From Opisthocomus hoazin (lineage: Eukaryota; Chordata; Aves; Opisthocomiformes; Opisthocomidae), in contig NC_134443.1 of assembly GCF_030867145.1 (NCBI RefSeq), forward strand, positions 2,480,001 through 2,544,000: a DNA stretch of 64,000 nucleotides, in the 5' to 3' direction. This document shows positions 1 through 39,400 of this stretch, in pieces. Numbering within the stretch: the first letter of the stretch is position 1; each line of letters opens with the position of its first letter. Both the position numbers and the translations under genes were made by a program. The notes beneath the pieces are model-generated. The model ran no database searches and was not told the DNA's origin. It was given only the letters and a program-made list of their open reading frames with translations.

Positions 1-3000
1 TGCCTACTCATGGTGCGATGACTTTTTTTTTACTCGGTTAGAAAAGCAGAGGGCTAAATGGCAGCCGAGAAGCAAAGCTAATAGGAAAATGAACTCATTT
101 TTGGCTTCGCGGGCCTGAAACTCTTCAAAGATGGAAAGTCATCCAAACCTCGTTTTGCCTGCCAAGAGCCTCTTCTTTAGGCAGCGCTTTTCCTCGGGAG
201 ACCGGAACGCTGCGGCAGAAGGTGTCTCGGGCGGGAGCGTCGTTTTGGAGTGTAGGCACTGAGAAAGGGCCGGGACTCTCCCGAGTCACCAGAAACCAGA
301 CGCAGACCGGGACCGGGGTGCTGTAAGCTTTCTTGCACGCAGGAGGGAGATACGTAATGAAAATTACTTTGTATTAATGAAAACCAGACAAAGAAAAACA
401 TCACGAGACACACAGGCACAACTGTTTCTAAGCAACTACTCTGTTTTTCAAAGTTTGCATGAGTTTCAACTCCCGTCTGCTGGCAGTGGGCTGCTTTTCC
501 TCTCCTGTGCCCAGCGCTGTTGCCCGTTCAGTGACGCGGCAGGGAGCCGGTTTTGTCGCTGAACTGAAGATGTTACTTTAGAGGAGCAAAGACTTCGTCC
601 TTGCCCGTTTCTGGAGCTGGGCTCGCTCACGCCGCCGTTTCAACCTGAATCGCTGGGATTCCGTTTACAAGCTTGTGTTCAATTAGTTCGAGGTGAGCAG
701 TGGTGCACGAGTGTTCCGTGGGACAGCCGCTCAAATCTGGGGAAAGAACCAGCATCATCTGCTACAGCAGAGACGGGAAGAATTCTTTTCCTACCCTGAG
801 AGAGAAGCAGAAGCATTTTAAAGATGGGAGACAGACTGGGATGTGAATCAGAGGTTGCCAAGGAGGAGTTTTCTGTTACGTGGTAGCGTGTGGTGTCCCA
901 GGGAACGCAGACTGCCTGGGCCCACTTTCCCTGCGAAACGAGAAGAGGAAAATCGACTCCTTTTTAAATCATCAAGATAAAATTTGATCTCTTAAAACAG
1001 ACAGCACTGTAATCCCGGGACAATCCTATTGACTGAACTTAGGTGCCAGAATCTGCCCCTGAAGCTGTTACCGTGCCGTTTAAATTGGAATTGGACTAGA
1101 GTGATTATTAGTGAGATTAAATAGATTTTTATTTATTCAAATATGCATTTGAATGAATTCTTAAAGAAGATTTGAATTAGAATGATGTCAAGTGTTACGT
1201 TGTCCAGCAACAAGTCCTGTTGACATTAAACTGCTCTTCCGCTACCTGAAGTCATCCCGCGGGAAAGGAACATTGTAAAGATTTCCTCAAAATAAAAATA
1301 AAGCTGCTTTAAAAGTCTCATCTGCAAATAACGGATAAATATCCTACAAGTAGGATGGACATTTTCACTCTCAGTAATTCATAAAATGATCATTGGAACT
1401 ATTTTTGCCCCAGAAGAATTTCTTTTCTGTTAGTTTCTGGCAGAAAGCTTTTAGCACGTCCACCAGTTGGTAACTTGTGAAAGTGGCAGGTTGGCACAAC
1501 CCACCCACTTCCGTGCGGATGAAACGTCGGCACGAGGAAAACCCGGCACGACAGCCACCAAACGCTGTGCTGCATCGTCCTCAAACTGCCCGCGTCGTCC
1601 CCGCCGACCTCTGCGGGTGGATAAAACCCTCGGTGGAAGAATAACGACGGGGACGGAGGAGCCTGACCTGCGGAGCCTTGAGGGCCGTCCTGCCTGATGG
1701 GCTCGCTGGGGAGCAAGTCCCAGTTCAGAGTCAGGAAAGCCTTCAGCTCCCGGACACCGCAGATTTGATTGCGATTTTATTGCGATTTTATTGCGGTTCC
1801 CTTTGGTCCGCAGTTCCCAGAGCGCTGCACCCTTCGGTGCGAATCGAGTTGGTCAGCAGGGTTTTAGGGCTGGTTGGGAGGCTGACGCTGGGCTACGCCG
1901 GCAGAGCACGGGTGGGGGAAGGGGAAAATGAAAACAGATGAAGAAGAAGTGGTGTCTGGCCATCATTTGCTGGATTCAGAAGAAGCCGGGGTATTTGGGG
2001 TAGTTGGGCCAGTGACTCTCCAGACACCCAGGTAAGTTCAGAGGGCAAACAGACAGACCACACTAAAGATAAAATCTGCATCGGGAGATCTGCTTCGTCT
2101 TTTGCAATAAATGAACTCGATAATTCATCCAGAGGTTTACGTCGCTGGGCTAGCGCACCTCTAGTCTGTGTCCAGTACTGCTGTTGGTTCGGATTTTCCA
2201 GGCAGGTGCTCGGATCCGTCCGTTATCGTTATTATTTGATGCTTTGGTGCTGCGGGAGCTTGCGGGAGGGTGGTGCCAGCCCGGCTGCTGGGCTCTGCGG
2301 GCAGGCAGCACAGACGCCGACTCCAGGCTGTGTTGAGGTTACGCGCGCAGTCCCTTCGCTGCCAGTTTAACGCAGGCTCCAGCAGCAGAGGACAGTTTAC
2401 CACCAATCGTGTCTTCTTCTGTGGTCGAATGTCTCGCAAGCGTCAGACTTCGTCTGCAGACACAGCTAACGCTACTGAAATTTGGCAGAAGAACCAGCCC
2501 CCGATGTCTCAGCACGGGCATCCAAACCTGTGCAGGAGCCGCCGTGTCGCGGCTTTGGGTGTAACAATAGATTCCAACTACAAAAAGCAGAATTTGAGGT
2601 ATTTTTGCATCTATCTTAAATGTTCTGCTGTACATTACCTGGAGCTTTGCTCACCTGTCTGAGATGCAACAGTCCTGTAACGAGAGAATATCCCCTCCCC
2701 CCAGTAATTACAGGGATTTTGAATCCTTTCTGATAGCAGAATATTGATGCTAAAATAACAAAATAATTCTTGCACTGTACTTTTGCTCTGTAATTCATCT
2801 AGTTAAATCCATCGCGACAGAAAAACAGCAAAGGCACAAGACGGCGTTTGCGTGCCTTTAAGGACAATTGCAAAGATGTGGTTTTTTGGAGGAGGCAACA
2901 CTCTGGGCTTATTTAGTTGAAAAAAATCATCACTGACATCATTACAAAAGCATTTCCAAGGAAACCGGACAAATAATTAAATGAGAAGTGCTCTGCAGAC

Positions 3001-6000
3001 ACTAAATCATTTCAACTCTAAACAAGGCCAGGAAACAATAGGATGCCATTAAACACCGACTTTTTATTTAGTTTGCAATTATTGTGCATATCAAGCAGAG
3101 AATTAAAATCAGGTGCCTGGAATAGCAGTTTTTCTGGGGAAATCCCGAACCAGCTAAACCACACAGGTATTTTTTTGTGCAAAGATTGCGACGTACGCAG
3201 AGCTTCCGGGCCCCTCACTGCTCCGGAGGAAGAAGACCCAAAGTGGTTTGAACGGTGCTGTGAAATCTAAGATGTGCTCTCAGCTGGTGATCTGAGTGCT
3301 TGAGAGACAGCAGATGTCTGGGTTACTCGGTGAGGAAGAGGGGAGCTGCTTAATTGGACGTGAAAGGCAGGATTTACTCACTCATCCCTTCTCCTATAAA
3401 TAGTGCTGCGACAGTGAGGGTGCGCGGGCTCTGTTTCGCGCGGCCCCTTTTTAGCTCTGTCCCTCTGGGAATGGCGTCCAACCCCGACTGCTGCTCCGAC
3501 TGCGATGAGCAGGGCCAAGGGCTCTTCGGGACGCTCGAACACCACGGCGCCAGCGCCGGCGTTCTCGAAGAGGAGCGTTGCCTAAGCCTCAGTAAAACCG
3601 GGTAACACGCTTGTGCTTTGAACCTGGAAGTACGCTCGTCTGAGTCACCAAGCCCTCCTCGGTACGGGCACGAGTTCCAAACCCTGTGTAAGTTTGAGCA
3701 GAAGGATTAGTGGCGCGAAAAGAGGAGGGAGGGGGAAAGAGCTCTCAAAAGATGGGATTTGTGGAAGCGTACGAATGGGTGCTGCAGGCGAACACCAAAG
3801 CTCTAATGCCGTCTTAGAGATCCCTAAATAGGAGCATAATCTGTCTCAGTTCTTCCCCTGTCGTTGAAGTGGATGAGAAGCAGTGGGTTGTCCAAGACGA
3901 AGAAGCTCCTGTGTGCTAATATTAATGATGTGGGGAAAAAAATGGAGTACCCGACTCCCTTGGCTCCTGTAGGGGCTGGTTTTAGCTCTTCCACGCCAGC
4001 ACACGCTGAGCCAAGGCTCCGGCTGATCTCCCGAGCCTGCCTGGTGGAAGCTGCACTGCCCGTCCTCCCCGCAGATCCATGCCGTAGGATCGTTTTCCCA
4101 CCGGAGGAGCAACAAGGTCCCCTGACTTTCAGGTTCTTTTTTCCCAGGCAAGACATATTGATGTTTAGCTATGGGACTGCCGTGAACTGGGTGACCCTCG
4201 TATCGCAGCTACGCACAGAGCCGTGCTGGACAAACACCTTCCATCGGAGTGCCAGGCAGACCTCTGCATCCCAGCTGCGCCTTGCGACTGGCCCCATTTG
4301 TCGCTCCCTTTTGCTGGTTTTTGGCTACGACGGGCGAGGAGCCCGGCCGGGGTGATGTGCCTGGCGCAGGACACGCAGCCGTGGGACGCGGGCGCTGCTG
4401 GTGTGAGATTCCCCTGCGGCTCCCGTGCCGCGGGGAGCTGGGACGAGCCCCCGGTCATGGAGCACAGCGCGCACCCAGCTGGTGTCACCTGTTTTGGGTC
4501 ATTGCTGCGTCTCAGCAGCATCCCTGCAAACCGACCAGGCATGGCCAACGAAGGCTGTTTAATTCCCCGTGGTCAGGGTTCTCCCAGGCCGTCGAAGCCT
4601 TCGGCCCTGAAGAGGATGCACAGCTGCCGCTCCTCGCTCCGCAGGCGCCCTCTGCCCCGGCACGGCAGGAATTCAAACCCAGTTGAAATCGGATTTAAAA
4701 CGCCGCTGCAAAACTACAGAAACGCTGACAGCGAAGTCTCTGTCAACGAGAGAAGCCAAAGGCGCTGAGCTGAGGTGCGCGATCGCTCCCCGAGCAGCTG
4801 CAGCAAGCGGTCGTACGGCAAACTGCCTACACGTTTAAATCAAAATGTGAAACGCGCCGCATTTTTTAGCTTCCGATTTTCTGTCCTCAAAGTATCAATT
4901 TCCTGGGCCTGAGAGAGGAAAAAACCATTGTGTTTGGAAAATTCGGATCCGCATCAGCTCCGAACCTCCTTAACGTCAGCTTTCTTGAGGGCTGATTAAG
5001 TGTCTTGGATTTTAAAACACCTCTAACTTTCCCTCTCCGTCTTTGCGCTGCACGCCGTTCGGAAGGACAGCACGAAATCGATGCCAAGCCAACAGCGTGT
5101 CATGAAGTTACTCAACACTGCTCGCGCCGGCTGCATTTCTGCTGCTGCCGTGTTTACGGCTTTCGAGGCGCAAGCGAGAATACGAAAACGTCTCATCCTT
5201 TTGGGGTTAAGGCTGGTTTTTTTCTTTAAATGCCGATAAACGCTGGAAGGAGCTCGCTACCGGAGGGCAGGGGTGTGCGCAGCTGAGGGGTGTCTGCTCG
5301 CGCGGGGTGGGTACGTTGCACAGGGTCGGCCTGATGCTCCCTAAACCGCGCTGGCAAACAAACAGTCGAGTCCAAGCGCCCTGAGCCTGCGCCCTCAGAC
5401 GAAGGGGCAGGATTTTTTGCTGCCTCTTGTATTATTTCAGAGACACAGCTCATTTTCCCTCCGTTCAGGCCGAGGAACGGTGAGAAGCCACTCGGGCCCC
5501 TGCCTTTCCGCTGCACTCGACACCGAGCGAGAGGACGGCTTCCCCTTCGTCCGGACTGTGATTTACAAACAGGAGGCAGTTTGGCAAACCAACACCTTGT
5601 CTTCACCTGAATGTTTTGGGTTAACGACCACCTTTATGGCAACTGCGTGCGCGGAAAAGCCAAACGTCCTCAGCCCACTGCATGGGGATGCTTCTGAGCA
5701 CTCGGCTACAACGGCTTTTTGCGTACAGCAGCTGGGATTTCTAAACCTTACCCCGTTTACTCGCCAGAAAGGTGAAAGACTGCAGCTTGTAAGGAGAGAA
5801 AACCTTGGTTATCTTCAGCTTAATGCAGCCAGGGAAGGGGTGACGCTTCTGAGCAGCTCCGTGACGCCGCGCTGCGGACAAACTCCCCGTCTCAGCTCCG
5901 CAGGCAAACTTCGGTGGTCGGCGCGTCGCTAAGGTGTTGCCAGCGTCTCCGGGAATGCGCTGATAAATATCACGGACCAGCTGGCTGCTGTCTAAAGCGG

Positions 6001-6848
6001 ACGAGATTTCATGGAGAAGCCTCCTTCTCCAATCCTTATTTCTTCTATAAAACACAGAGAATTTAAGCTGTATCCCCATTTCCGTAATGTCTTTCGATGT
6101 ATATTAAATGTAAATCAAGCAGAACACAAGATGAACTGCGAGCGCGGCAGAGTTCCTTTGTGTCAGCTTTTATGAAAGGCTCCTTACAAGATTTGCAAAT
6201 AGCTTTCATTTTTCACCAGCACCTGCTCACCGGCCGCCGGATAAAACATGCCCGTTCGATTATTACATTTTTATGAACATAACAGCCCTTTTCCACAATT
6301 GTCACACTTGGGAATAATAACAGCAGCAGAACGAACAGCTCGCAGGCCCGCTCCTTGAAGGGTTAGCAAAACAGATACCGGCTCCAGTCACACCAGTTAT
6401 CCCATGAAGGGGCACGGCTGCGCTCCCAGCCCGGCGACGAGAGATGCAGGGGGGGAGCGGCCTCCCCTCCCCGAAATCCTGGCACCGCCGCGGTTCTTTT
6501 TGCCATGGATTATCACAAATGTTATTTGTTTTTGGGAGCCTGGCCGGCATAGGGACTTCAAAAACCTGCCTAGATGAACGAACGCGCAGTGAAATACAGG
6601 GGTTTGTCCCCAGCTTCGCCTCGCCCAGCCCAGCCCTCCCCAGAGCTGGTTCCCAGCTTGCTCACTGGGTGCTACTGGTGAGAAATTCCCGGTTAGAAAG
6701 AGTTGCCCTGATTGCTTTGTTGTGCACAAGACTGAAATGCTATTTTAATGCGTCTTTTGTACATCCCGATTGCTGGAAAAGACGACTGGCAGCGAGGGTG
6801 CCGACGGGAGGGAGCCGCGGCCTGCCTCCAGCACCCACACTGCGGGAG
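1..6848. other. Upstream intergenic DNA, no supportable gene
   Basis: I read both strands and found no exon with a recognisable protein match and splice sites. Open frames are short and show no family similarity. The stretch alternates AT-rich parts (about 950-1400 and 2560-3200) with CpG-rich parts (about 3400-5900). A short tandem run based on ATTGCGATTTT lies near 1767-1795. In human the gene upstream of VPS45 is OTUD7B, transcribed divergently; I could not find its coding start on the - strand here. Its 5' end probably lies outside the window, though a non-coding first exon cannot be excluded. Confidence 0.6.
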
Positions 6849-7098
6849 GGTGCCCTGGAACTGGGGATGGAGGGGGGTTTGGTGCCTGGTACTGGGGACG
6901 GAAGGGGGTTTGGTGCCCGATAGCAGGGACGGAGGGGGGTGTGGTGCCCGATAGCGGGGACGGAGAGAGGTTTTGTGCCTGGTGATGGGAACAGAGGTGG
7001 GTTTGGTGCCCAGTGGTGGGGACGGAAGGGGGTTTGGTGCGCGGTGGTGCGGATGGAGAGGGGCTTGGTGCCCGGTGGCGGGGACAGAGGCGGGTTCA
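6849..7098 (+). repeat. 31-bp G-rich minisatellite, about 8 copies
   Basis: The core GGTTTGGTGCC (with variants) recurs with GGTGCC-equivalents at 6849, 6881, 6912, 6943, 6974, 7005, 7036 and 7067. The spacing is 32 once and then exactly 31 bases each time. Between cores each unit carries a GGGGACGGA-type block. The + strand is strongly G-rich with runs of 3 to 6 G. Because 31 is not a multiple of 3, all frames stay open and produce misleading repetitive reading frames on both strands. The array ends about 325 bases before the VPS45 start codon. Confidence 0.95.
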
Positions 7099-7211
7099 GT
7101 CTCAAACGGCTTTCCCCTCCCAGGCCATTTCCACCCCGTTCCCCAGGTCGGGTCCCCTCAGGCCCCTGGGGAGGGCTGGGCGCAGGGCCAGGCCCCGGGG
7201 GTCTGCAGGAC

Positions 7212-7228
7212 GGGGTGGGTGGGGGGGG
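7212..7228 (+). other. G-quadruplex-prone run upstream of VPS45
   Basis: Runs of 4, 3 and 8 G are separated by single T bases, enough for four G-tracts with very short loops on the + strand. It lies between the minisatellite and the inverted promoter motifs. Quadruplex formation is inferred from base pattern only. Confidence 0.5.
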
Positions 7229-7306
7229 CCGTGCCCGGCTGCGGACAGAGCTCGGGGACAGCTCCACCGCTCCCCAGCGCAGGGCGGGGCCTGGCCGCGG
7301 GGCACG

Positions 7307-7323
7307 CTGGGAGTTGTAGTCCC
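7307..7323 (-). promoter_or_regulatory. ZNF143/THAP11-type motif, reverse copy
   Basis: CTGGGAGTTGTAGTCCC is the reverse complement of the ACTACAACTCCCAG element known from many TATA-less housekeeping promoters and bound by ZNF143 (Staf) and THAP11 (Ronin). It forms one arm of a perfect 17-base inverted repeat with 7358-7374. Binding is inferred from the motif. Confidence 0.8.
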
Positions 7324-7331
7324 CCGGCGGC

Positions 7332-7349
7332 GGGGTGGGGCGGGCGGGG
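7332..7349 (+). promoter_or_regulatory. G-quadruplex-prone run between the inverted motifs
   Basis: GGGGTGGGGCGGGCGGGG has four G-runs of 4, 4, 3 and 4 separated by single bases, a classical strong quadruplex pattern that also overlaps Sp1-type GC boxes. It sits inside the 34-base spacer between the two 17-base inverted arms and on the non-template strand of VPS45. Folding has not been shown. Confidence 0.65.
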
Positions 7350-7357
7350 CGCGGCGC

Positions 7358-7374
7358 GGGACTACAACTCCCAG
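7358..7374 (+). promoter_or_regulatory. ZNF143/THAP11-type motif, forward copy
   Basis: GGGACTACAACTCCCAG contains the ACTACAACTCCCAG consensus in forward orientation, 48 bases upstream of the VPS45 ATG. It is the exact reverse complement of 7307-7323. Motifs of this kind usually lie close to the transcription start, so the start probably falls just around or after this site. Confidence 0.85.
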
Positions 7375-7422
7375 GCGGGCGGCGGGGCCGGGCGAGCGGA
7401 GCCGAGCCGAGCCGGAGCCGAG

Positions 7423-35902
<28,480 letters not shown>

Positions 35903-36430
35903 ATCTTGGAGAAACCCTGTCTCGCCCATCCGGAGCTTCCACGACTGACCGTACAGCTTCGGAGCAGAACTGGACGATCCCGCGCTGCGCTGCTGCCGTA
36001 GCTTCCCCCATCCACGCCAGGACCCTTCACGGGCACGAGAAGCATCGGGGCAGCGACTGCTGGAGTTGGCGTCTGCCCCGATGAACCAGGACGTGCCCCG
36101 AACCGCAGCACCCTCGTTGTCTTCTCGCAAACACAGCTCTGAGCGGGACACGGCTGCGTAACTGGGATGGGGACCTGCAGGAGAGCCTGGGAGAGACGTC
36201 GCTGCAGGAGCACCGAGTCTCTGCAGCTCTGCCGGCCTGTGGGGAGGCTGTGCTCTGAGCTGAGCTGTCAGAACACGCGCTATGAGTCCCCTGATCAGCA
36301 GCTGACGGTCCTGGCCCCGACTTCTGTGTGCATCTCTGCAGGCTGGAGCTGACGGGCACTGGAAGCCCTTTGCTCTGCTCCATTGTCTGTATATTTTGAG
36401 TCCTATTAAATAACCCATTTTGACTGAACC
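35903..36430 (+). other. VPS45: VPS45 3' UTR
   Basis: From the stop codon to the first good polyadenylation signal, roughly 525 bases, GC-rich, with no other exon-like signal. The end is inferred from the ATTAAA at 36405 and the T/GT-rich stretch just after it. Confidence 0.65.
36405..36410 (+). terminator. VPS45: Poly(A) signal ATTAAA of VPS45
   Basis: ATTAAA is followed within 20-30 bases by CTTGTCTGTT, a plausible GU-rich downstream element. A second candidate, AATAAA at 36602-36607, could serve a longer 3' UTR. Confidence 0.6.
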
Positions 36431-39400
36431 TCTTGTCTGTTAAATGATTGCTAATATTCCTTTCGTAGTGCCACTGAGGTATAATTACATTCTTAATCTT
36501 CTTTATTAACTTCTGTTTACCCTAAGAAACAAACACAGCTCCATGCCCCTGGTTTTGCTCCCATGTGGTGAACTGGAAAAGTGTTGTGATTTCTTCTTAA
36601 CAATAAAAATACTTCTGGCAGTGATAAAACATGTTGGTTTTGAAAAGAAACAAGGGAACTGTACTTGTGGAGCAGACCTGGGAGCAGAGGATCCTCCTAG
36701 GCATGGCAACTAGACCAGAAAGTGCTCGCTCTGCTTCCCGCACCCTGGCTTTGGGGAAGGTGGAGCCAGGCAGGGTGGGAGCCGTAACCCCAGCCCCCGC
36801 CTGCTGCGAGGGTGCAGGCATCCCGGAGAGAAATGCAGGCTCTCTGCCCCTTCAGGGGGGATTTTTTTCGAGTTCCTTTTTATTTTAGGTACAGGGACTG
36901 TGAAAAGCAGCACAGGTTGAGTCAAAACAGAGATCAGCAGACTGGATGCCTGACTTCTGTGAATGTCTGTTGCCAATGAAGGAGTCTTTCCCTTATCTCT
37001 TCCCATAATTAAATGAGACTGAACCTCTAGCTCCCCAGGAGCTCTGCAGAGCTGCTCTGGATGGAAAGTACTTGAATTCACACTCATTTCTCTGGCTTAA
37101 TTCCCTGAAGCAAGGTCACTCCGAGCCTGGGTGCCTGTCCATCCAAAGGTCTCCCCACAGGGCTGAAGGATTGATGGCACATGCGCCGTGGAGCTGCTGC
37201 CGGGCTCTCGCGTGGGAACAGTGGGGTCAGGCCGTGGGGCAGAGCTCCCACGCCACATCGTTAGGGAGCGCTTCCTTCCTGACCGGGGAGCCTCAGGCAT
37301 TGTTTTGGAAGGGATGGGTGCTGGCAGAGTTTCCAGTCCGTCGCCTTCATCCTCACCTCTAGGAAGCTGACACGTTTTACTCCTCGCCTCCCCGTAGGAT
37401 TAACGCCCTGCAGTGCTGCTGTCGCATCAGGCACTGGAGCTCCACGGTGGGGCTGATGCTGCTGCTGGAGGCGGGAGGCAGAGGTGCCTCACGAAGCAAG
37501 GCGTCTGGTTTATTCAGCCAGCAGGCTCTCCCCTCATCGGGCAGCTCAGCTGCCTAACAGCGCATTGTGAATGTTGTGCTCCTGGTACTGGATTGAGTGG
37601 TGGACGAAGAGACTCCCACAACGGGAGGCTGCATCGACCTTTCCGAAGTGAAGCCCGTCTCCTGTGGGTTGCCTTTTGCAGCCTCCTTGGTACACGTTTT
37701 TGCTTCCTGGCAAATGCAAGCCCTGGAGGTCTGGACCAAGCCTGACAGACAGTCCTCAGGCACCATCCCTGCCCCTGCGTAGCCATTATCTCCCTTGCTT
37801 CCCTCGCACTTCCCACGCTTCACATCACGAAGGCTTGGAGGATCACACCTCCGAGCCACCCTTTGCAAAGGCGCAGACAGAGCTGCCTCCCTTCTGATCA
37901 GCCCTGTGGTAAAGAGCCAGAGCTTTGTACACCAGAGCAGACAACAAATTGGAGAGAAGAGGCACAATGTGGTGGTTTGGGGTCGCAGCTGGACCTTGTG
38001 TCGTGTGATGTCTCACCTCGGCCTCCTCCTCCTCCTTGGAATCACATTGCTTTCCTGCAGGCAAAGTGAATCCTTCCTCAGAAATGAGACAAAACTGGGC
38101 TCTCCAGGCGAAATCCCTGGCTTGCGGTTTCTGCCGGGCCGTCAGCAAAGAGGCCTCCAGGGCAGTGCTCTCAGCGCGGCGGGGAGTGAATCCCGGGCAG
38201 AGCAGGAGCATCAGCCCCACAGCTCTGAGCCACGCTCTGCCGGCACTCGCAGGAGCCCTCTGCTCTCCCCGGCGAGCTCGGTTGCGACCGGGGGTGCTGG
38301 GGAGGCACTGAGAGGGGTGAAGGAAAGAGGCTGGCCCCAGAGCATCCTTTCTCGGCCGAGCAGGCGCCGCTGAGGGGCTGCCTGGCGATGGGCATCCCTG
38401 CTGTTAGTGAGGGATTGTCCAGAACGATCCCCGGGCCGGCGTCTGAGTCCTGCTGGGGAGCCCGGCATCCCACGCACCCCACGCTCAGACACCCCGTCTG
38501 TTCTCTGCGCTGCAGAGCTTCGGCTCCCGGGTGCAACGCGGGCTCGCCGCTGCTGAGCCTGCAGCAATCCGCCTCCTGTTTCCAACACCTGTAAGGATTC
38601 TGCTTACAAACTGCCCCACTGGTGTAAAACGAGTGCGCTTTAGCAATGGGCAGGGAATTGGGGCGTTTGGTTCATGCAAAGCTCGAAACCCACCCTGGGC
38701 CGCATCAGACAAGCCAGAGAACTTTACTCAGTAGTTTCTACGTCTCATTTATAACTCTGCGTAAGCTAAAGTACATGGTAAAAATGGACCCAATCTTTGT
38801 TTAAAAACACATTATCCCCAGACTGCCTATCCTCGCTGGATTTCTTTTTCTTTCTTCTTAAGTACACACTGTAGCTAAAATTGGACTTCTTCAATTTTCA
38901 GCCGCTGGATTTTGGTCTCTTTCCTTTCAGAGCTTTCTGCCATGCCGGTGGGTGCACAGACCATACTCGAGGTAATTTTAGCCCATAGGATATGTGGGGT
39001 TATTCCTCTGCCTTCGGGGGGCCAGGTAACTTACTGGATGGGGCGCGGGAGAGAAGCAGCTCCCAGGGGCCTTCCTCTGACGTCTTAGGAAGATTCTGTT
39101 TTCCCGTCTGGAAGGAAAGGCGTATGATGGCTCTGGTTTTGGGCTGCGTGAACAGAAGTCCCCCCCCACACTGAAGAATCAGTTTCCCAGGGCATTTTCT
39201 CATGGAAAAATCACCGAGCTGAAAAGGAAACAGCAGGGCCCTTGGTAGGAGGTGGGAAGCCTCTCTGCGAGGCTGGGTCCTTTATCACTCTGCTGAGCCA
39301 CGGCTTTTTGTGGCTCGGCTTGTATTGTTCCTGCGCTCGCAGAGGCAAAATGGGAGAGTCTCAGTCATTCAAACCCTTGCTTCTTTCCTTGGCACGAGTG

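Noticed and set aside
6740-7267. Repetitive Pro-rich open frames on both strands over the minisatellite
   Set aside because: They arise from the 31-base tandem repeat, which is open in all frames; there is no family match and no splice context.
37965-37995. A TGTGGTGGTTTGG segment recalling the start of some avian ERV LTRs
   Set aside because: Only about 13 bases agree. No polypurine tract, second LTR or internal region was seen nearby.
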